Source of the DNA: Nitrospina sp.
Lineage (GTDB): Bacteria; Nitrospinota; Nitrospinia; Nitrospinales; VA-1
Length of the DNA: 9,725 nt
Direction: 5' to 3'
Assembly: GCA_018665625.1 (NCBI GenBank)
Contig: JABJCF010000096.1
Coordinates: 1-9,725, forward strand
The position numbers were made by a program, and so were the translations under genes. Positions within the stretch are counted from its first letter, which is position 1. Each line of letters starts with the position of its first letter. The notes beneath the pieces are model-generated. The model was not told where the DNA came from, ran no database searches, and saw only the letters and a list, made by a program, of their open reading frames with translations. Positions 6,315 to 9,725 of the stretch are shown here, piece by piece.

Positions 6315-7642
6315 ACTTCAAGTTTTTCCCGGATTGCATTTCTAACATCTTCATACTTGGCAGGAAGTTCAACAGCCTCAAACGCATAATCAGACTCAAC
6401 ACCCGGTATCTTGTCTGTATGACATTTAAATAAGAAGTCTGTGAATTTCAAGCCATTTGCTGTTGAAATAACTACCACTTTATCTTTCTTTTTGACTACT
6501 CCCCGGCCAACCAGTTTTTCCAAAACAGCCAGCGCAACGCCGGTATGAGGACAACACAATAAACCTGTACGATTTGCTTTGCTGGCAGCATTTGCAAGTT
6601 CACCCTCAGTTGCCTCTTCAACGATGCCATCAAAAGCCTTTAAAGTACGGATGGCTTTTTTAACACTCACTGGGTCACCAATCTGAATTGCACTGGCAAG
6701 AGTTTTTTGAGCTTGAACCGGCTCGAAAGATTTAAAATCTTGTTTAAAACTTCTATATAAAGGGTTCGCACGCTCTGCCTGAGCACAAACCAGCCTGGGC
6801 AACTTATCAATCAAGCCAAGGTCATAAAACATCTGAAAACCTTTGCCGATAGCACTAACATTCCCAAGGTTTCCTCCCGGCACGATAACAAAATCTGGAA
6901 CCACCCAATTAAACTGTTGTACCAACTCAAAGCTTATGGTTTTTTGACCTTCAATTCTGAGAGAATTCATAGAATTAGCCAGATAAATATCATCATTCTG
7001 GCAAACTTCTCTCACCAACTTCATGCACCCATCGAAATCCGTATCAAGTGAAAGTGTCAAAACACCATGCGTGATGGGTTGGATTAATTGAGTCAGTGAG
7101 ACTTTATCTTTAGGAAGAAAAACAATCGCAGGAATACCAGCAACAGCGCAATAGGCGGCAAGAGAAGCCGAAGTATCACCAGTCGAGGCACAGGCGACGG
7201 CCTTAATATTTTTCCCTTGCGACATCATTTGTTTGACCATGGAAACGAGAATAGTCATCCCGAGATCTTTAAACGAACCCGTGTGAGCCATTCCACATTG
7301 TTTGACCCAAAAATCGTCAAGCCCTAACTGATGCCCCAATCTATCCGCCCAGAAAAGGTTGGTCCCCCCCTCGTAAGTTGAAACAATGTTTTCGTTTTGG
7401 ACATTGGGGCAAACCAATTCCTTTTTCCCCCAAACAGAGCTTCCGTAAGGCCATTCATTTTTACGATAGCGGCTTTCAAAAAGCTCTTTCCAATCCGCAG
7501 ATGATCTTTTCTTGAGTTCTTCCATATCATGCGTGACTTCAAGCAACTCATCGCAATCCTTACAACGATATATTATATCCGTCAGCTCATAACGAGTACC
7601 GCACTCAGGATTGATACATTGAAACCAGGCTTTAAATTCCAT
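6311..7642 (-). CDS. thrC: Threonine synthase with N-terminal Cys4 element
   Basis: A PLP enzyme of fold type II that converts O-phosphohomoserine to threonine, the last step of the pathway, in the cytosol. It has 443 residues. PLP is expected to be bound at Lys125 in HTGSFKDLGMT. STGDTSAS at 153-160 is the family's substrate/cofactor loop, and VPGGNLGN at 254-261 is the Gly-rich phosphate-binding loop. The N-terminus carries C9-x4-C14 and C27-x2-C30, a zinc-ribbon-like element seen in some threonine synthases and absent from the E. coli-type enzyme. The ATG start lies 2 nt after the hom stop, and the product ends 4 nt into the next gene (ATGA). Position directly after homoserine dehydrogenase strongly supports threonine synthase over related enzymes such as cysteate synthase or threonine dehydratase. 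No homoserine kinase (thrB) is in this window. Confidence 0.94.
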   Translation of the reverse strand: MEFKAWFQCINPECGTRYELTDIIYRCKDCDELLEVTHDMEELKKRSSADWKELFESRYRKNEWPYGSSVWGKKELVCPNVQNENIVSTYEGGTNLFWADRLGHQLGLDDFWVKQCGMAHTGSFKDLGMTILVSMVKQMMSQGKNIKAVACASTGDTSASLAAYCAVAGIPAIVFLPKDKVSLTQLIQPITHGVLTLSLDTDFDGCMKLVREVCQNDDIYLANSMNSLRIEGQKTISFELVQQFNWVVPDFVIVPGGNLGNVSAIGKGFQMFYDLGLIDKLPRLVCAQAERANPLYRSFKQDFKSFEPVQAQKTLASAIQIGDPVSVKKAIRTLKAFDGIVEEATEGELANAASKANRTGLLCCPHTGVALAVLEKLVGRGVVKKKDKVVVISTANGLKFTDFLFKCHTDKIPGVESDYAFEAVELPAKYEDVRNAIREKLEV

Positions 7643-7644
7643 TT

Positions 7645-8949
7645 TTATTTTTCCACACGGATGAGGTTAGATTTTCCGCAGACCACATCAAGTTGTTCAA
7701 TTTCTTTCAATGCGTTTTGAATATTTTTTTCGCTGGATCGATGGCACATCATAACGAGAGAAACAGCTTTGCCTTCTTCGCCCCGGCCTTTTTGAATCAT
7801 CGACTCTATACTAATGCAATGGGTACCTAGAATTCCTGATATTTTTGAGAGCACACCGGGTTTATCTAAAACATTGAACCGTAAAAAATATTCTGATTCA
7901 ATAGCACTGATGTCTTTAAGAGGAATCGGCTTGATTGTGGAACTTTGAAAAGAAGAAGCGGGTACTCTATCATTCGCATTGGATAAAATGTTACGGGCTA
8001 TTTCAACCACATCTCCCACTACTGCACTTCCAGTAGGTAAGGCACCTGCTCCATGCCCTGCTAAAATATTTTCTTCCATCATATCGTCACAAATTCGAAT
8101 GGCATTCAACACACCATTAACATTTGCCATAGGATGACTGCTGGGAATCATCGCGGGGTGCACGCGAATATCTATTGCTTCACCGTCAAACTTCGATATC
8201 GCCAGCAATTTTATTCTATATCCAAACTCTCTGGCACATTCAATGTCATCAGAACTGATATTGGTAATCCCCGAAACGTTGATATCGTCAAAATTGACCG
8301 GTGTTCCATAAGCGATACGGGTCAACACAGCAACTTTATGAGCTGAATCAATACCTTCTATATCGAATGTTGGATCGGCTTCGGCAAATCCTTTTTCCTG
8401 AGCTTCTTTCAAGGCAACGTCGAAATCACAATTTTCATCCGACATTTTACTGAGAATATAGTTGGCTGTACCATTTACGATTCCTTCAATGGTATGGATC
8501 CGATTAGCTACAAAAGCTTCACGAATAGACCGAATAATGGGTATTGCGCCACCAATAGATGCTTCGAAACCAATAGAAAGTTTTTTCTCTTCCACCACTT
8601 CGAAAAGCTCGTCACCATGCTTTGCAAGCAATGCCTTGTTAGCCGTTACAACATGTTTATTATTAGCAAGAGCTTTAAGAATGAAGGTTCTCGCCGGCTC
8701 ATACCCCCCAATCAACTCAATAACAATATCAATTTCTGGATTTTCAAGAATATCATCAATCGAAGTGCTCAACACCCCGTCTTCAACCTGAACGCCTCGA
8801 TCTGTTGTAATATCAAGATCGACAATTTTGGTGAGCCGTAGTGCGGCACCCAATCTTTTTTGGATTATCTCCTGATTGTCAGAGAGAATCTTTGCGACCC
8901 CGGCTCCAATTGTGCCAAACCCTATCAACCCTACATTAATCGTTTTCAT
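7645..8949 (-). CDS. hom: Homoserine dehydrogenase with C-terminal ACT domain
   Basis: Reduces aspartate semialdehyde to homoserine with NAD(P)H, the branch point towards threonine and methionine. It is 434 residues, typical for the monofunctional enzyme; there is no aspartokinase fused. The Rossmann motif GLIGFGTIGAG is at 7-17. VVTANKALLAKHG (Lys105) and the substrate region KGFAEADPTFDIEGIDSAHK (to Lys205, the expected catalytic lysine) are present. Residues about 355-430 (FNVLDKPGVLSKISGILG, then ISIESMIQKG) form an ACT domain, which in this family gives feedback control, commonly by threonine. The ATG has GGA 6 nt upstream (ACGGATAAAAA). It starts 45 nt after the aminotransferase stop and lies 2 nt before thrC, so hom and thrC form an obvious unit. 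Confidence 0.96.
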   Translation of the reverse strand: MKTINVGLIGFGTIGAGVAKILSDNQEIIQKRLGAALRLTKIVDLDITTDRGVQVEDGVLSTSIDDILENPEIDIVIELIGGYEPARTFILKALANNKHVVTANKALLAKHGDELFEVVEEKKLSIGFEASIGGAIPIIRSIREAFVANRIHTIEGIVNGTANYILSKMSDENCDFDVALKEAQEKGFAEADPTFDIEGIDSAHKVAVLTRIAYGTPVNFDDINVSGITNISSDDIECAREFGYRIKLLAISKFDGEAIDIRVHPAMIPSSHPMANVNGVLNAIRICDDMMEENILAGHGAGALPTGSAVVGDVVEIARNILSNANDRVPASSFQSSTIKPIPLKDISAIESEYFLRFNVLDKPGVLSKISGILGTHCISIESMIQKGRGEEGKAVSLVMMCHRSSEKNIQNALKEIEQLDVVCGKSNLIRVEK

Positions 8950-8994
8950 TTTTTATCCGTTCTAATAAACAACCCAGCCACTTAAAAAGTAGCA

Positions 8995-9725
8995 TTATAA
9001 AGCTTCACGAATTCCTCTCACTGCTTGACGAATTCGGTGTTCATTTTCGACCAGTGAAAAGCGAACAAAATGGTCGCCCCCTTCACCAAATCCAATTCCC
9101 GGAGCTACCGCAACTTTGGCTTTTTCCAATAGCATTTTTGAAAATTCTAATGAACCCAATTTCTTAAACTCATCAGGAATTTCAGCCCACACCATCATAG
9201 TCGCCTTGGGAGGCGTTACTTTCCACCCCATCCTATTCAATGCTTCACATAGAACGTTTCGCCGACCTCGATAAGTTTCTGTAATTTCTTCTACACAATC
9301 TCTCGGCCCATTCAACGCAACAGTGGCTGCAATTTGAATTGGCTGAAACATACCGTAGTCCTGATAGCTTTTTATTCTCGCCAGCGCATTGATGATTTCA
9401 CTGTTTCCCACTGCGAAACCCACTCGCCAACCCGGCATATTATAACTTTTTGATAAAGTAAAAAACTCTATTCCTACGTCTTTCGCGCCAGGAACTTGTA
9501 AAAAGCTGGGAGCTTTGTAACCATCAAAAACGATATCTCCATATGCAAAGTCATGAATAACAATCAAATCATGTTCCTTGGCAAATTCCACAACTTTTTC
9601 AAAAAAATCTATATCAACCACCTGCGTGGTGGGATTGTGTGGGAAATTGATGACCATTGCTTTGGGGCGAGGCCAATTACGCTTAAAAGCATCCAATAAT
9701 CCCTCAAAAAAGTCTGAATCTGGCC
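8995..9725 (-). CDS. Class I/II aminotransferase, AlaC-like (5' end outside the window)
   Basis: The C-terminal 243 codons of a fold-type I PLP aminotransferase; the frame stays open to base 9725. The TTG at 9696 is not a start, since upstream codons continue in frame ([10 protein letters not shown]). The segment has NFPHNPTTQ, whose Asn binds the cofactor ring region, then [12 protein letters not shown] with the Asp/Tyr pair, and [15 protein letters not shown], in which the SK lysine is the expected PLP Schiff-base residue. [20 protein letters not shown] holds the C-terminal substrate-carboxylate Arg (VRFS). The [13 protein letters not shown] stretch is typical of AlaC/YfdZ-like alanine transaminases, and LL-diaminopimelate aminotransferase-like enzymes look similar, so the substrate is not certain. 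About 150 residues should lie upstream, off the window. It is the promoter-proximal gene of what is visible of the hom-thrC array, with a 45-nt gap before hom. Confidence 0.88.
   Translation of the reverse strand, partial: PDSDFFEGLLDAFKRNWPRPKAMVINFPHNPTTQVVDIDFFEKVVEFAKEHDLIVIHDFAYGDIVFDGYKAPSFLQVPGAKDVGIEFFTLSKSYNMPGWRVGFAVGNSEIINALARIKSYQDYGMFQPIQIAATVALNGPRDCVEEITETYRGRRNVLCEALNRMGWKVTPPKATMMVWAEIPDEFKKLGSLEFSKMLLEKAKVAVAPGIGFGEGGDHFVRFSLVENEHRIRQAVRGIREAL

Noticed and set aside
7324..7551. Minus-strand 75-codon frame nested in thrC
   Set aside because: It is an out-of-frame shadow fully inside the conserved threonine synthase gene.
8994..8999. TATAAT on the minus strand at the aminotransferase stop, as an internal promoter for hom
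   Set aside because: No acceptable -35 box is found 16-18 nt upstream, and the hexamer is partly made by the final Leu codon and the stop codon.
9002..9035. Imperfect 13-nt direct repeat (GCTTCACGAATTC and GCTTGACGAATTC, 21 nt apart)
   Set aside because: It lies in frame in the aminotransferase C-terminus and encodes two IR(Q/E)A turns of a helix seven codons apart, which explains it.
9694..9696. TTG as the start of a complete aminotransferase
   Set aside because: The frame is open to the window edge, and the product from here would lack the N-terminal half of the fold. The gene is simply cut by the window.

Overview
The window reads as ordinary chromosomal DNA of a Gram-negative bacterium with moderately low GC (low forties per cent by eye). 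Exported SYLF and SUMF1-type proteins, a threonine synthase with an N-terminal Cys4 element and a compact amino-acid operon would suit a Deltaproteobacteria- or Nitrospinota-like organism. That placement is a guess from protein style, not a database result.

Left part (1-830): the 5' part of a GTG-started SYLF/Ysc84-type exported protein runs leftward off the window. A 211-bp divergent intergenic region follows, then a small rightward ORF of 67 codons with a good ribosome binding site and a candidate promoter. This ORF converges on clpB, and the two stop codons are 13 bp apart.

Middle (830-3566): clpB, the full-length disaggregase, lies on the minus strand. It has its own promoter with a perfect TTGACA -35 box and a strong ribosome binding site. 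No CIRCE element or sigma-32-type promoter was found.

Right part (3567-9725): six minus-strand genes form one compact array, in transcription order: class I/II aminotransferase (cut by the window edge), homoserine dehydrogenase (hom), threonine synthase (thrC), an exported SUMF1-fold protein, thioredoxin reductase (trxB), and a membrane-less sensor histidine kinase. Spacings are 45 nt, 2 nt, a 4-nt ATGA overlap, 11 nt and an 8-nt overlap, so most joints look translationally coupled. The first three genes are amino-acid metabolism, with hom and thrC being the first and last of the three steps from aspartate semialdehyde to threonine. The last three are functionally unrelated to threonine on known grounds. 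An AT-rich palindrome followed by two T-runs at the end of the kinase gene may terminate the array.

No mobile element, CRISPR array, tRNA or rRNA was found. The points most worth a second look are in the distal half of the operon. The histidine kinase overlaps trxB, has a HAMP-like N-terminus but no membrane segment, and has a degenerate G2 box in its ATPase domain. The SUMF1-type protein lacks the catalytic cysteines of formylglycine-generating enzyme. I see no clear evidence for a wholly new system.
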